From positions 710,603,202 to 710,667,201 of the forward strand of contig NC_064617.1 in NCBI RefSeq assembly GCF_023898315.1: DNA of 64,000 nt, written 5' to 3'. Of this stretch, positions 45,095-56,189 are shown one piece after another (within the stretch, counting starts at the first letter, position 1; the number at the start of each line of letters is the position of its first letter). A model generated the notes under the pieces. The model saw nothing but the letters and a program-made list of their open reading frames with translations. It was not told where the DNA came from and did not search any database. Made by a program: the position numbers and the translations under genes. The DNA comes from Schistocerca nitens (lineage: Eukaryota > Arthropoda > Insecta > Orthoptera > Acrididae).

Positions 45095-45306
45095 TCATCT
45101 TTGCTTTGTCTTACTTTATGTTAATTATTGTTATTCTGATCAGATGAAGCGCCATCTGTCGGACATTTTTGAACTTTTGTATTTTTTTGGTTCTAATAAA
45201 ACCCCATGTCATTCCAAGCATGTGTGTCAATTTGTACCTCTCTATCTATATTATTCCGTGATTTATTCAGTTTTAAAATTTATACTGACTTTTTGATCAC
45301 CCTGTA

Positions 45307-46343
45307 TATTTACAAAACAATATATACACACAAACAAACAAAAGACAGAAGATAATACACAGCGACAGTCGGCAACACTGCACACTGTAATCACACACGT
45401 TCAACGCAGAATGAAAAGTACAAGTGAAGTGTTGTAATAAATGTGGGTGAAAAAAAAAATTCCGGAAATTAGCCATCTGGAGTATGGGGACCGAGTAAAC
45501 ACATATCCAGAACCACACACATGAACTAGCAAGTAAGCAAAACCAAATGATAATTTAACTTCGCGAAAATTGTGCTGCAGAAGTTGTTTCTAGCCTGAAA
45601 AACAAGAGGACGTGAGAAGGCGTTGCATAGTACCGTACTTGTAGCCAACACATGATACAAACATGTATTACAGGCCTCTGAAGACGCTTAATTAAAAAAG
45701 ACAGCGAACGTGTACGGTGAAAAACAAATTGCCTTTCATTTAGTTGCAAACACACCCCCATGAGGCAACGAAGGAACAAAAGAAAAAAAGGAAGAAATGT
45801 CATTAATTCTGTTTAACAGTACTGGTACAAAATAACTGTTTTATTTTCATCACTGCTTGCTCTAGTGTGGCCCTACTGTGACGATACAGTCCCCCAATCT
45901 TTCCATTACAGTACAATAAAGTAGCTACACGTTTGGACTCCTTGTGTTGGGCTTTCTGTACTGTGCGAAATGACTGCCGCGAGCGTCTACCTGTGCACCT
46001 TGCTGATCAAAGACACCGAATGACCAACCGGAAGATATTGGAGCAATGAGCTACTGCGAGCAGCAAGGGCACCTAATAGTCGTCCCACGGGTGACTACCA
46101 AAGGCTGTGCTCCAAATACTGTCTTGACAATCACATGTCAGAGATAGTTGCATTAACACGCAAATAAATAGAAATAACGTTTAGAAGACACGAATAGAGT
46201 TTAAGACAGACAGAAGTCTGAGACAAAGAAACCAGAATATAATATAAGCAAATATTTTACACTCGTATGCAAAACGTAACGACAAAAGTAACTGTCGCAT
46301 GATGTATAACTCCCGAGTAATATAGCTCGATGAAACTTGGACC
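45307..46343. other. No gene recognised
   Basis: About 1 kb of AT-rich intron without coding or repeat signatures; starts with AC-rich simple sequence near 45320-45345. Confidence 0.5.
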
Positions 46344-46355
46344 ATACATAGAACT

Positions 46356-46547
46356 AAAAAATGGCTCTGAGCACTATGGGACTCAACATCTTAGGTCATA
46401 AGTCCCCTAGAACTTAGAACTACTTAAACCTAACTAACCTAAGGACAGCACACACACTCATGCCCGAGGCAGGATTCGAACCTGCGACAGTAGCAGTCCC
46501 GCGGTTCCGGACTGCAGCGCCAGAACCGCACGGCCACCGCGGCCGGT
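46356..46547 (-). repeat. SINE1 copy (tRNA-derived) with 12-bp duplication
   Basis: ATACATAGAACT at 46344-46355 and 46548-46559. Minus strand: GGTGGCCGTGCGGTTCTGG, GGTTCGAATCC, and tail CAGAGCCATTTTT. Confidence 0.92.
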
Positions 46548-46639
46548 ATACATAGAACTGTTACAGTATAGTACAGAAGATAACTGAAACAAACACGCAG
46601 TGAAACGAACAGAAATAATACTTCTGCTTAAAGACAATA

Positions 46640-47285
46640 ATTACATTGAAGACAATGATTTCTGTTCGTCCCCTGGACTTTGCAGCAAGGGATACAATTC
46701 TTAACGGGATGTGTGATCACCACGGACTGCAATGCTTGTTCTGCAACGTGCTCCCATGCTGGCCACAAGGTTGGTAAAAAGTTCTTGTGGTACAGCGTTC
46801 CACTCCTCCACCAGCTTGTTTGACATCGGCTGGATGGTCGATGGTGCATGTGGACGTGCTGAATTACGCCTCCCCAACGCATCCCACACGTGCTCAGTAG
46901 AATTTAACTCGGGCTAAAGGGTAGGCCAGTCCATTCGCCGAATATTGTCTCATTCCAGGAACTTCTCCACCTGCGCTCTTCGATGTGGTCGTGCATATCC
47001 ACAAATAAGAAATAAGGGCCGCGTGCACCCCTGAAAGGACGCACGTTGGGAAGGAGTCACAACGACTTTGACCAGTGAATGTACCGTGTTGAACAATGTA
47101 TGCGGTTAGTACGGGCATGCAGCATTCTGCATCTCCAAATAATAATACCTGGACCACCAAAACTATGATGTTCGACAATGCTGGACGTCCCTCCACACTG
47201 CTCGACGTTCGTGTTATGGTGTGGAGAGGCGTAAACTGCAGTGTCGTCCTAACCGCCGTCTGCTTCACGTCTGCTGTGCAGCGAG
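46640..47285 (-). pseudogene. Broken Tc1-like transposase
   Basis: Minus-strand blocks MDWPTL-PELNSTEHVWDAL (SPDLNPIEHVW relic; Glu kept) near 46870-46935, and LVEEWNAVPQELFTNLVASM near 46740-46815, ending RGDHTSR. Further upstream (high coordinates) the sequence becomes unreadable by 47285. The 5' part is missing, and the CR1-like LINE at 47290 begins directly afterwards. Confidence 0.72.
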
Positions 47286-47625
47286 CTACCTTAATTTGAG
47301 TATTAACTGTATTTTTCTTACTTGTCACTTCTTCTTCCGTGTGTTTTTGCTTTTAGGAAGCTTTAACTGTCGAGTGCTATTAATAGTGTTCCATAGATTT
47401 CGTGTTTGTTTTGAATACAGTCAGAGAGAGTCCCTTTAGTCAACCATAGTGCCAGTAGTGCTAGTGTTTGTTTTCAATACAGTCCAGAGACAAGTAGTGC
47501 TATTTTCATTGCTTTCTACAAGAAGTGGCTAGCAATCACAGTTTAGTCAATAATCAGCCGCCTTTAGTGAATTAGCAGTCTAGTTAAAAGTTGATTAACT
47601 CTCTTCAGTAAATAGATTCCTTAGG

Positions 47626-48548
47626 ATGGATAGGATGTGTGACTGCTGTGTACGGACGCAGGAGGAGCTGGCCACTGCTCGCGAACAGCTGAACGTGTTG
47701 ATGGCCGCGGTCAGCCGTCTTCAGCATCGGAGTGTAGCGGCAGTGGGGAGTCTGGTGCGTCGCAAGGTACACCCCAGGTGTTACATGCTTCACCCACTGT
47801 CCCTGCTGTCGAGACATCTTCGCGGGTACCGGGCGCGGTTGGGCCACCCTCTCCCCAAGGGGAGTGGCGGGTTCAGCTGCGTTCGCGGCGCACGAGGCGG
47901 AGGGTAAATGTGGAGGCTGGCCGTGTGGCATCTCCCGCTCTGCCTGTGAGTGGACATGTGGTCGCTCCTTCAGCAAGGTCCGTGCAGGCACACGGGGGTA
48001 GGGGTTTATTAGTTATTGGGAGCTCCAACGTTAGACGGGTGATGGAGCCCCTTAGGGAAATAGCGGAAAGGTCGGGGAAGAAGGCCAGTGTTCACTCTGT
48101 CTGCTTGCCGGGGGGTCTCATCCGAGATGTGGAGGAGGCCCTACCGGCGGCGATAGAGAGCACTGGGTGCACCCGACTGCAAATTGTTGCTCATGTCGGC
48201 ACCAATGACTCCTGCCATCTGGGTTCAGAGGTCATCCTCAGTTCGTACAGGCGGTTGGAGGAATTGGTGAAGGCGGAAAGCCTCGCTCGCGGGGTGGAAT
48301 CAGAGCTAACTATTTGTAGTATCGTTCCCAGAACCGATCGCGGTCCTCTGGTTTGGAGCCGAGTGGAAGGCTTAAACCAGAGGCTCAGACGATTCTGCGG
48401 AGATCTGGGGTGCAAATTTCTCGACCTCCTTTATCGGGTGGAGAAATGTAGGGTCCCCCTGAATAGGTCAGGCGTGCACTACACGCCAGAAGCGGCTACA
48501 AGGGTAGCGGAGTACGTGTGGAGTGCACATGGGGGTTTTTTAGGTTAG
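47626..48548 (+). pseudogene. CR1-like ORF1 (esterase-type), frameshifted
   Basis: The likely start is MDRMCDCCVRTQEELATARE (47626), with a heptad-like leading part. A frameshift near 47760-47780 moves the reading frame to the second segment (47778 on). The SGNH/GDSL-like esterase domain is clear in the second half: LLVIGSSNVRRVMEPL (block I, Ser), AHVGTNDSCHLG (block III, GTND) and RSGVHYTPEA (final His). This matches CR1-clade ORF1 proteins with a lipase-like domain of unknown role in retrotransposition. It ends LVW-like ...HGGFLG and overlaps the ORF2 start by about 30 nt. The frameshift makes this copy inactive. Confidence 0.87.
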
Positions 48549-51335
48549 AGAATTCCCTCCCTAGGCACGACAAGACGTCTCCTGAGACGCGGCAAGGTAG
48601 GAGTAGGCAAAATGCAACAGGGAATAACAATATTAATGTGCTAATAGTAAACTGCAGGAGCGTCTATAGAAAGGTCCCAGAACTGCTCTCATTAATAAAC
48701 GGTCACAACGCCCATATAGTACTAGGGACAGAAAGTTGGCTGAAACCAGATGTAAACAGTAATGAAATCCTAAACTCAGATTGGAAAGTATACCGCAGAG
48801 ACAGGCTGGACAGTGAAGGGGGAGGCGTGTTTATAGCGATAAGAAGTGCAATAGTATCGAAGGAAATTGACGGAGATCCGAAATGTGAAATGATTTGGGT
48901 GAAGGTCACGGTTAAAGCAGGCTCAGACATGGTAACTGGAGGTCTCTATAGGCCCCCTGGCTCAGCAGCTGTTGTGGCTGAGCACCTGAAGAATAATTTG
49001 GAAAATATTTCGAGTAGATTTCCCCACCATGTTATAGTTATGGGTGGAGATTTTAATTTGCCGGATATAGACTGGGAGCCTCAAACGTTCATAACGGGTG
49101 GCAGGGACAAAGAATCCAGTGAAATTTTTTTAAGTGCTTTATCTGAAAACTACCTTGAGCAGTTAAACAGAGAACCGACTCGTGGCGATAACATATTTGA
49201 CCTTATGGTGACAAACAGACCCGAACTATTTGAAATAGTTAACGCAGAACAGGGAATCAGCGATCATAAAGCGGTTACTGCATCGATGATTTCAGCCGTA
49301 AATAGAAATATTAAAAAAGGTAGGAAGATTTTTCTGTTTAGCAAAAGTGACAAAAAGCAGATTACAGAGTACCTGACGGCTCAACACAAAAGTTTTGTCT
49401 CAAGTATAGATAGTGTGGAGGATCAGTGGACAAAGTTCAAAACCATCGTACAATATACGTTAGATGAGTATGTGCCAAGCAAGATCATAAGAGATGGAAA
49501 AGAGCCACCGTGGTACAACAACCGAGTTAGAAAACTGCTGCGGCAGCAAAGGGAACTTCACAGCAAACATAAACATAGCCAAAGCCTTGCAGACAAACAA
49601 AAATTACGCGAAGCGAAATGTAGTGTGAGGAGGGCGTTCAATGAATTCGAAAGTAAAGTTCTATGTACTGACTTGGCAGAAAATCCTAAGAAATTTTGGT
49701 CTTATGTCAAAGCGGTAGGTGGATCAAAACAAAATGTCCAGACACTCTGTGACCAAAATGGTACTGAAACAGAGGATGACAGACTAAAGGCCGAAATACT
49801 AAACGTCTTTTTCCAAAGCTGTTTCACAGAGGAAGAGTGCACTGTAGTTCCTTCTCAAGATTGTCGCACAGATGACAAAATGGTAGGTATCGAAATGGAC
49901 GACAGAGGGATAGAGAAACAATTAAAATCGCTCAAAAGAGGAAAGGCCGCTGGACCTGATGGGATACCAGTTCGATTTTACACAGAGTACGCGAAGGAAC
50001 TTGCCCCCCTTCTTGCAGCGGTGTACCGTAGGTCTCTAGAAGAGCGTAGCGTTCCAAAGGATTGGAAAAGGGCACAGGTCATCCCCGTTTTCAAGAAGGG
50101 ACGTCGAACAGATGTGCCTATAGACCTATATCTCTAACGTCGATCAGTTGTAGAATTTTGGAACACGTATTATGTTCGAGTATAATGACTTTTCTGGAGA
50201 CTAGAAATCTACTCTGTAGGAATCAGCATGGGTTTCGAAAAAGACGGTCGTGCGAAACCCAGCTCGCGCTATTCGTTCACGAGACTCAGAGGGCCATTGA
50301 CACGGGTTCACAGGTAGATGCTGTGTTTCTTGACTTCCGCAAGGCGTTCGATACAGTTCCCCACAGTCGTTTAATGAACAAAGTAAGAGCATATGGACTA
50401 TCAGACCAATTGTGTGATTGGATTGAAGAGTTCCTAGATAACAGAACGCAGCATGTCATTCCCAATGGAGAGAAGTCTTCCGAAGTAAGAGTGATTTCAG
50501 GTGTGCCGCAGGGTAGTGTCATAGGACCGTTGCTATTCACAATATACATAAATGACCTTGTGGATGACATCGGAAGTTCACTGAGGCTTTTTGCAAATGA
50601 TGCTGTGGTGTATCGAGAGGTTGTAACAATGGAAAATTGTACTGAAATGCAGGAGCATCTGCAGCGAATTGACGGTGCAGGGAATGGCAATTGAATCTCA
50701 ATGTAGACAAGTGTAATGTGCTGCGAATACATAGAAAGATAGATCCCTTATCATTTAGCTACAAAATAGCAGGTCAGCAACTGGAAGCAGTTAATTCCAT
50801 AAATTATCTGGGAGTACGCATTAGGAGTGATTTAAAATGGAATGATCATATAAAGTTGATCGTCGGTAAAGCAGATGCCAGACTGAGATTCATTGGAATA
50901 ATCCTAAGGAAATGCAATCCGAAAACAAAGGAAGTAGGTTACAGTACGCTTGTTCGCTCACTGCTTGAATACTGCTCAGCAGTGAGGGATTCGTACCAGA
51001 TAGGGTTGATAGAAGAGATAGAGAAGATCCAACGGAGAGCAGCGCGCGTCGTTACAGGATCATACAGTAATCGCGAAAGCGTTACGGAGATGATAGATAA
51101 ACTCCAGTGGAAGACTCTGCGGGAGAGACGCTCAGTAGCTCGGTACGGGCTTTTGTTAAAGTTTCAAGAACATACCTTCACCGATGAGTCAAGCATTATA
51201 TTGCTCCCTCCTACGTATATCTCGCGAAGAGACCATGAGGATAAAATCAGAGAGATTAGAGCCCACACAGAAGCATACCGACAATCCTTCTTTCCACGAA
51301 CGATACGAGACTGGAATAGAAGGGAGAAACGATAG
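48518..51335 (+). pseudogene. CR1-like ORF2 (endonuclease + RT), two frameshifts, catalytic change
   Basis: Frame 1 (48518-50137) carries the APE endonuclease: NVLIVNCRSVYRKV, GTESWLKPD, GLYRPPG, GGDFNLPDIDW, GISDHKAV, all catalytic residues legible. Then comes GKAAGPDGIPVRFY before the first frameshift near 50110. Frame 2 (50062-50694) has YRPISLTSISCRILEHV, QHGFRKRRSCETQL, FLDFRKAFDTVPHSRL (motif A), GVPQGSVIGPLLFTIYINDL (motif B) and FANDAVVY at 50588-50611. The FADD box is FAND here, so one catalytic Asp is lost. A second frameshift near 50680 leads to frame 3 (50691-51335): LNLNVDKCNVLRIHRK, YLGVRI and the thumb. Not functional. Confidence 0.92.
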
Positions 51336-51427
51336 AGGTACTCAAGGTACCTTCCGCCACACACCGTCAGGTGGCTTGCGGAGTATGGATGTAGATGTAG
51401 ATGTAGATGCAGGGGCATATTGACCTA

Positions 51428-52762
51428 TGAGGCTCACTCCAAAAGATATGCACACTATTTTTATAAAAATACAGTTTTCATTCTCCATGTGTGAAAGTTT
51501 TACAGTGTGTAGATACATTCTTACCGCTTGTTTTCAAACTTAGTTCAACCTGTTCCCGTGAGTGGCGCCGTCACAGCATGTCTTCAAGATGGCTGCTTCA
51601 TTTGACGTTTGTCAGAAGCAACGTGCTGTCATAGAATTCCTGTGCTGTGAAAACGAGACAGTGCAAAACATCCACAAGAGGTTGAAAAAGGTGTATGGAG
51701 ATGCTGCTGTCGATCGCAGTACAGTTAGTCGGTAAGCAGGCAGGTTACGTGATGAAAGCGGTCATGGCAATATTGAGGATTGTCCTCGGAGCGGCAGGCC
51801 TCGTACTGCACACACTCCAGACAATGTGCAGAGAGTTAACGAATTGGTGAGTGCTGACAGACGCACCACAGTGAACGAATTGTCACACTACATTGGGATA
51901 GGGGAAGGAAGTGTTTGAAGAATACTGAAAGTGCTGGCGTTAAAAAGGTTTGTGCCAGGTGGGTTCCCAGGATGTTGACAGTGGCTCACAAAGAAACAAG
52001 AAAAACGGTATGCAGCGAACTTTTGGAACAGTACGAGAATGGTGGAGATGAATTTCTTGGAAGAATTGTGACAGGTGGTGAAACATGGCTCCATAATTTT
52101 TCACCAGAGACGAAGAGGCAATCAATGGACTGGCATCATGCAATTTCACCCAAGGAAAAAAAAATTCAAAACCACACCTTTTGCTGGAAAAGTTATGGCT
52201 ACGGTGTTTTTCGATTCCGAAGGACTGTTGCTTGTGGACATCACGCCAAGTGGAACAACCATCAATTCTGATGCATATGTGACGACACTGAAGAAACTTC
52301 AAGCTCGACTGAGTCGTGTTCGACCACATCGGGAAAAGCAGGATGTTTTGCTGTTACGCGACAATGCACGGCCACATGTCAATCAAAAAACTATGGAAGC
52401 GATCACAAAACTCGGATGGACAACACTGAAACACCCGCCTTACAATCCTGACCTGGCTCCATGTGACTATCATCTCTTTGGGAAACTGAAAGACTCACTT
52501 CGTGGAACAAGGTTTGAAGATGATGACTCCCTTGTGAACGCTGCCAAACAGTGGCTCCAATAGGTTGGTCCAGAATTTTACCGTGCGGGTATACAGACGC
52601 TGGTTGCAAGATGGCGTACAGCAGTTGAGAGGGATAGAAATTGTGTGGAGAAATGGAAATATTGTTCCTAAAGGATGTATCTACACACTGTAAAACTTTC
52701 AAACATGTAGAATAAAAGATGGATTAAAAAAATAGTGTGCATTTCTTTTGGAGTGACCCTCG
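51428..52762 (+). mobile_element. Mariner element (DD34D), decayed
   Basis: Ends TGAGGCTCACTCCAAAAGATA and, in reverse, CGAGGGTCACTCCAAAAGAA. TA at 51426-51427 and 52763-52764. The left end follows directly on the CR1 tail. Length 1335 bp. Confidence 0.93.
51589..52671 (+). pseudogene. Mariner transposase (DD34D), frameshifted
   Basis: MAASFDVCQKQRAVIEFLCC (HTH 1), TVQNIHKRLKKVYGDAAVDR, then a stop (51734). DCPRSGRPRTAHTPDNVQRV, RRTTVNELSHYIGIGEGSV (HTH 2), a stop, then frameshifts through ETWLHNF-type sequence near 52082-52100 (the DET first-Asp box now reads GETW). The C-terminal frame (52075-52563) keeps LLLRDNARPHVNQ and NPDLAPCDYHLFG, with 34 residues between the two Asp. So DD34D spacing is preserved but the first Asp is lost (TGGETW). 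It ends NCVEKWKYCS. Confidence 0.9.
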
Positions 52763-52779
52763 TACAAATCTTTGAACAC

Positions 52780-53220
52780 GGTACACTCGCCGATCAGTGT
52801 TGTGACACTGTACTCCTTTCCCATGTGGATCTTCTCAGGGGTGCATTGGGCCCTGATTTTCTTTATATGGATGACAATGTGCGACCGCAGTGAATAGCAC
52901 AGGTCGAGGAGATCTTGGAACGACAGGATGATGACCGAATGGACTGGTCTGCCCGTTTCCCCGACTTAAATCGCATCGATCACATGTGGGGCGCTCTGAG
53001 GAGATTTATTGTGGCATGCCATGCAGCAGCGACTATCTAGCAGTTGTCAACCGCATTGGTGGAGGAAAGGAATACACTCTCAAGAATTCCTTACCGACCT
53101 TGTGGCCATCACGGGAGCTCGTAACAGTGCATGCATTACTGTCTGTAGTGACGAGGCATCCTATTAAGAACATTGTCCTTCGTTTTGCAATATCCAGGGG
53201 ACACCATAAATCACGGTAAC
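52780..53220 (+). pseudogene. Tc1-like transposase remnant
   Basis: Reads GALGPDFLYMDDNVRPQ (QDNARPH block as MDDNVRPQ), then ARFPDLNRIDHMWGALRRF in the SPDLNPIEHVW position, and a decayed end. No ends found. Related to the remnant at 46640-47285 by its WGALRR and VEERN blocks. Confidence 0.72.
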
Positions 53221-53253
53221 TACAGTGTAATCGTAGTCTGTGAGTGAAGGTGT

Positions 53254-53433
53254 GGTGAATTTCTATGGGACCAAACTGCTGAGGTCATCGGTCCCTACAC
53301 TTACACTACTTAATCTAACTTAAACTGACTTACGCTAAGGACAACATATACCCCCATGCCCGAGGGAAGGACTCGAAACCTCCGACGGAAGGGAGCCTCG
53401 CGAACCGTGACAAGACGCCAAAGACCGCGCGGC
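53254..53433 (-). repeat. SINE3 copy with 12-bp duplication
   Basis: GAGTGAAGGTGT (53242-53253) and GAGTAAAGGTGT (53434-53445). Minus strand: CGCGCGGTCTTTGGCGTCTT A-region, GAGGTTTCGAGTCC B-region, body GTAGGGACCGATGACCTCAG. Confidence 0.9.
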
Positions 53434-53491
53434 GAGTAAAGGTGTAATTTCTGTTCGTCTTAGAGCATATTTCTTTCAATTACCTTCTGTA

Positions 53492-54687
53492 CAACGCTGA
53501 AGTGCCAAAGAAACTAGTATAGACACGCGTATTCAAATACAGAGATATGTGAACAGGCAGAATATGGCGCTGCGGTCGGCAACGCATATATAGGACAACA
53601 AGTGTCTGGCGCAGTTGTTAGATCGGTTACTGCTGCTACAGTGGTAGGTTATCAACATTTAAGTGAGTTTGAACATGGTGTTACAGTCGCCGCACGAGCG
53701 ATGGGACACAGAATCTCCGAGGTAGCGATGAAGTGGGGATTTTCCCGTACGACCATTTCACGAGCGTACCGTGAACATCAGGAATCCGGTAAAACATCAA
53801 ATCTCCGACATCGCTGCGGCCGGAGAAAGATCCTACAAGAACGGGATCAACGACGACTGAAGAGAATCGTTCAGCGTGACAGAAGTGCAACCCTTTCTCA
53901 GATTGCTGCAGATTTGACTGCTGGGCCATCAACAAGTGTCAGCGCGCGAACCATTCAACGAAACATCACCGATATGGGCTTTCGGAGTCAAAGGCCCACT
54001 CGTGTATCCTTGATGACTGCACGATACAGGCTTTACGCCTCGCTTGGGCCCGTCAACACCGACATTGGACTGGTGATGGCTGGAAACTTGTTGTCTCATC
54101 GGACGAGTCTCGTTTCAAACTGTATTGAGCGGATGGAGGTGTACGGTTATGGAGACAACCTCATGGATCCATGGACCCTGCATCTTCGCAGGGGGCTGTT
54201 CAAACTGGTGGATGCTCTGTAATGCTGTGGGGCGTATGCAGTGGGAGTGATATGGGACGACTCTGACAGGTGACACGTACGTAAGCATCCTGTTTATCAC
54301 CTGCATCCATTTATGTCCATTGTACATTCCGCTGGACTTAGGCTATTCCAGCAGCACAATGCGACACCTCACACGTCCAGAATTGCTACAAAGTGGTTCC
54401 AGGAACACTTGTCTGAACATACACTGTCGCTGGCCACCAAACTCCCCAGACATGAACATTCTTGAGCATGTCTTGGATGCCTTGCAACGTGCAGTTCAGA
54501 AGAAGTCTCCACCCCGTCATCCTCTCATGGATTTATGGACAACCCTGCAGGATTCATGGTTTCAATTCCCTCCAGCAGTATTTCAGACATTTGTCGAGTT
54601 GCTGCGCCTTGCTGCGTCACTTCTGCGTGCTCACGGGAGCCCTGTACGATATGAGGCAGATGTACCAGTTTCTTTGGCTCTTCAGTG
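53492..54687 (+). mobile_element. Tc1-like element, decayed
   Basis: TA at 53490-53491 and 54688-54689. Left CAACGCTGAAGTGCCAAAG and, at right in reverse, CACTGAAGAGCCAAAGAAAC. 1196 bp. Same family as 37952-39158, opposite orientation. Confidence 0.9.
53602..54663 (+). pseudogene. Broken Tc1-like transposase
   Basis: MSGAVVRSVTAATVVGYQHL, MKWGFSRTTISRAYREHQES (HTH) and KILQERDQRRLKRIVQRD, ARTIQRNITDMGFRSQRP are open. A frameshift after 54015 leaves the first-Asp box out of frame. The later part (VMLWGVCSGSD-like, FQQHNATPHTSRIATKWF, with QQDN changed to QQHN) and the LATKLPRHEHS region are in other frames. The second catalytic Asp is therefore His here. Not functional. Confidence 0.87.
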
Positions 54688-54800
54688 TATGTGGTAGCAG
54701 TTGTTTATATGTATGAACAATGTTTCATCGAGCTCTGTTACTTACTCTGGGTGACTTGTAAAGGTCATAACTAGCACAGACTAGCAAAAATATAAGAAAA

Positions 54801-54995
54801 AATGGTCAAATGGGTGTGAATTCCTAAGGGACCAAACTGCTGAGGTCATCTGTCCCTAAATTTATACACTACCTATACTAACTTATGCTAAGAACAACAC
54901 CCACCCATGCTCGTGGGAGGACTCGAGTCTCCGGCGGGAGGGGCCGCTCAGTTAGTGACATAGCGCCTCTAACCGCCCGGTCACTACGCGCGGCC
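54801..54995 (-). repeat. SINE3 copy
   Basis: Minus strand: GTAGTGACCGGGCGGTTAGA, GGAGACTCGAGTCC, body GGGACAGATGACCTCAGCAG. Flanks TATAAGAAAA and GTATAAGACAA suggest a duplication. Confidence 0.88.
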
Positions 54996-56189
54996 AGAAG
55001 TATAAGACAATGTTCTAAAATTAAATGGCAAGGTATCTGAAATTCGCTATTGCGCAGGTGGGGCTCTTATCGAAGGCTCAATTGTTATAAAGCAAGAAGA
55101 TAGCCATAGCTGTTGAGATAAAACACATTCCTTTTGACCTTACTTCTTACGACAAAGATAGGGGTGGTTTCTGACTGTTGTAAATGGAATTATAAGCTGA
55201 CTCCTAGAGAATCAAAACGGGCATAAGAAAATTATTTCGTGTGTATGCTTTCTGAGGTCTACGTGAAAAGTTTTTGTGGAGAGGAGTAAACAGTCGAAAA
55301 GCTCGACACAACGACAGAGCCTGGCATAGAGGCGAATTGGGCGTTATTTACAGCGCAATAGGGGACACCAACAGCCTTACCTTTCAACTTTATCACATTT
55401 CTCGAATATTTTTGCGATGTAGCTGTATTATCATGACTGAAGCGTGTTCTCAGTACGTCAAGGATGACAGCTACTTACTGTCGAAACTAGTCATGAAATA
55501 AACTATTTGACATCAAACAATCTAGGCTTCTTTTGCGAAGAGTTTCTACGCCAGCATTAACAAGCATTATATCAGTGAACTCGTCTTTCCAAGAGCTTTC
55601 CAATGTTTTAATCTGTATATATTTCCAGTAAAAAACAGTACACGCTTCAACGTCTCGGTTAACATACATAACTTAACAGTTTTTTTTTTCCCCTCAAGCA
55701 TTCGAACCTTCGAGTGAAGTGCCAAAACACTAGCTTCCTTTAACGAATTCGGCTACGGAGGAGGGAAAGCAGTCATAAAAGTGCGAAAAATTTTCTCCAG
55801 AGTATATGATGTATGGAGAATTGTCTTTGAACAGCCAGCCAATACTTGTTACCTTCATCGATTTGCTGCAAATTACAGGAAGACTTGCTGTTTGAGCCCA
55901 ACATTTGCAGTTGACCGTTAACACATCAATATGTGACCTAATGTGCGTAATTATATTGAAGTTTTTTCGTATACAGTCACTGACAGATCACTAGCACCAG
56001 TCACATCCTTTTAGTAACTAAATATATCCACCGAGACATACACGGGCGACCGTAAAAACCTAGGCTATGAGAAGGCATTTACTAGAAGAATGATTTTTTT
56101 TAATAATTTGGTTTTTCACCAGTCTTATCACTAGTTTGCTGTAGCTCGCCGCAAAATCCTTACCTGTGGTAGTCTTTTCGTCTCGGAGT
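54996..56189. other. No gene recognised
   Basis: About 1.2 kb with no coding signature. GTCGAAACTAGTCATGAAAT at about 55480 resembles the ends of some insect repeats but I could not assign it. Confidence 0.45.

Larger units (their letters stand above)
43356..45304 (+). mobile_element. Mariner-like element, intact transposase, carries a SINE
   Basis: TA (43354-43355 and 45305-45306) flanks inverted repeats of about 150 bp starting CCGGGTGATCAAAAAGTC and, in reverse, CAGGGTGATCAAAAAGTC. The transposase is at 43560-44699, and a SINE4-like insertion with duplication is at 44715-45094. Without the SINE it is about 1.56 kb. The derivative at 23098-23751 is a sibling. It lies only 168 bp upstream of SLC7A exon 1. 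Confidence 0.95.
47290..51412 (+). mobile_element. CR1-like LINE, nearly full length
   Basis: It has a 5'-UTR-like stretch (47290-47625), ORF1 (47626-48548), ORF2 (from 48518, split by frameshifts) and a 3' end at about 51385-51412 with (TAGATG)n, the short tail repeat of CR1-type elements. Exact 5' boundary is uncertain and may be truncated. GC is higher than the surroundings in ORF1. Confidence 0.88.

Noticed and set aside
44738..45124. Plus and minus frames of 122-128 residues over the SINE
   Set aside because: They arise from the inverted SINE heads and mirror one another.
51384..51412. Tandem GATGTA as a coding or regulatory repeat
   Set aside because: It is the 3' tail repeat of the CR1-like LINE.
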